Assembly: GCF_000282495.1 (NCBI RefSeq) | Contig: NZ_AKJE01000089.1 | Span: 1-61,812, forward strand | Direction of reading: 5' to 3' | DNA length: 61,812 nucleotides | Source of the DNA: Pseudomonas sp. GM79 | Lineage (GTDB): Bacteria; Pseudomonadota; Gammaproteobacteria; Pseudomonadales; Pseudomonadaceae | In this document: in pieces, positions 61,733-61,812 of the stretch | Layout: each line of letters opens with the position of its first letter | How positions within the stretch are numbered: position 1 is the first letter of the stretch | Made by a program: the position numbers and the translations under genes | The notes under the pieces: model-generated | Databases searched by the model: none | Seen by the model: the letters and a program-made list of their open reading frames with translations, nothing else | What the model was told of the DNA's origin: nothing

Positions 61733-61812
61733 CTGTGGGAGCGGGCTTGCTCGCGAAGGCGTCGGGTCAGTCGACATCACCGCTGAATGACACACCGCCT
61801 TCGCGAGCAAGC
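61733..61812. repeat. REP doublet, second arm cut by window end
   Basis: CTGTGGGAGCGGGCTTGCTC at 61733 on, then the start of the inverted partner (GCCTTCGCGAGCAAGC, 61797-61812), which leaves the window. Confidence 0.85.

Noticed and set aside
1..61812. CRISPR arrays, prophage or integrase genes, rRNA or tRNA genes
   Set aside because: No regularly spaced repeats, no phage structural or integrase proteins, and no rRNA/tRNA signatures were seen in the window.

Overview
The window looks like a chromosomal segment of a Pseudomonas of the P. fluorescens complex. Most of it is GC-rich, with typical Pseudomonas gene families. It carries paired REP elements with the GAGCGGGCTTGCTCGCGAA core at 481-607, 8854-8947, 51803-51899 and 61733 to the window end. 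No rRNA, tRNA, CRISPR array or intact mobile element was seen.

Left part (1-17.6 kb): a cut-off DUF6124-type small protein with an unusually structured leader; a 4-hydroxyproline catabolic operon (2-epimerase plus a three-subunit D-hydroxyproline dehydrogenase) flanked by AraC/PAS and GntR regulators; an MFS transporter with a large periplasmic insert; a cytochrome b plus PepSY-like pair; a Fur-boxed TonB siderophore receptor; an arsenate operon arsR-gapdh-arsJ; a trypsin-like lipoprotein; a tandem universal stress protein; and uppP.

Centre (17.7-49.0 kb): a large surface-polysaccharide locus. Precursor and control genes galU, a mini-phosphomannomutase relic and rfaH run leftward. A Wzb/Etp phosphatase and a Wzc/Etk kinase run rightward. 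An exact RfaH 'ops' recruitment element (23107-23118) lies in the leader of the AT-rich ugd-wzx-GT-GT block. This is followed by a third glycosyltransferase, rmlB-rmlA-rmlC, a gfcA/yjbE-like gene with a strong downstream terminator, a Wza-like exporter, and gfcB-gfcC-gfcD(yjbH)-vanZ-like genes. A second AT-rich block holds a WbsX-like secreted protein, two membrane acyltransferases, a Wzy-type polymerase and an SGNH hydrolase. An IS3-family relic, a DUF6429 gene and the initiating sugar-phosphate transferase follow. A three-gene module (degenerate receiver-wHTH, degenerate EAL, degenerate receiver-wHTH) closes the locus. Together this is nearly everything needed for a Wzx/Wzy-dependent acidic, rhamnose-related, O-acylated polysaccharide exported by a group-4-capsule-like apparatus under RfaH antitermination. 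rmlD is not present.

Right part (49-61.8 kb): a decayed VOC gene, an ABC exporter, a pirin, a GlxA-type AraC regulator, two convergent paralogous winged-helix/NTPase regulators (one missing its TPR half), a flavodoxin plus alpha/beta-hydrolase pair, and a divergent AraC/LysR pair. A 16-bp motif upstream of the LysR gene recurs, inverted, upstream of the flavodoxin gene, linking the two.

All names come from reading the translations and family knowledge; no database search was run.
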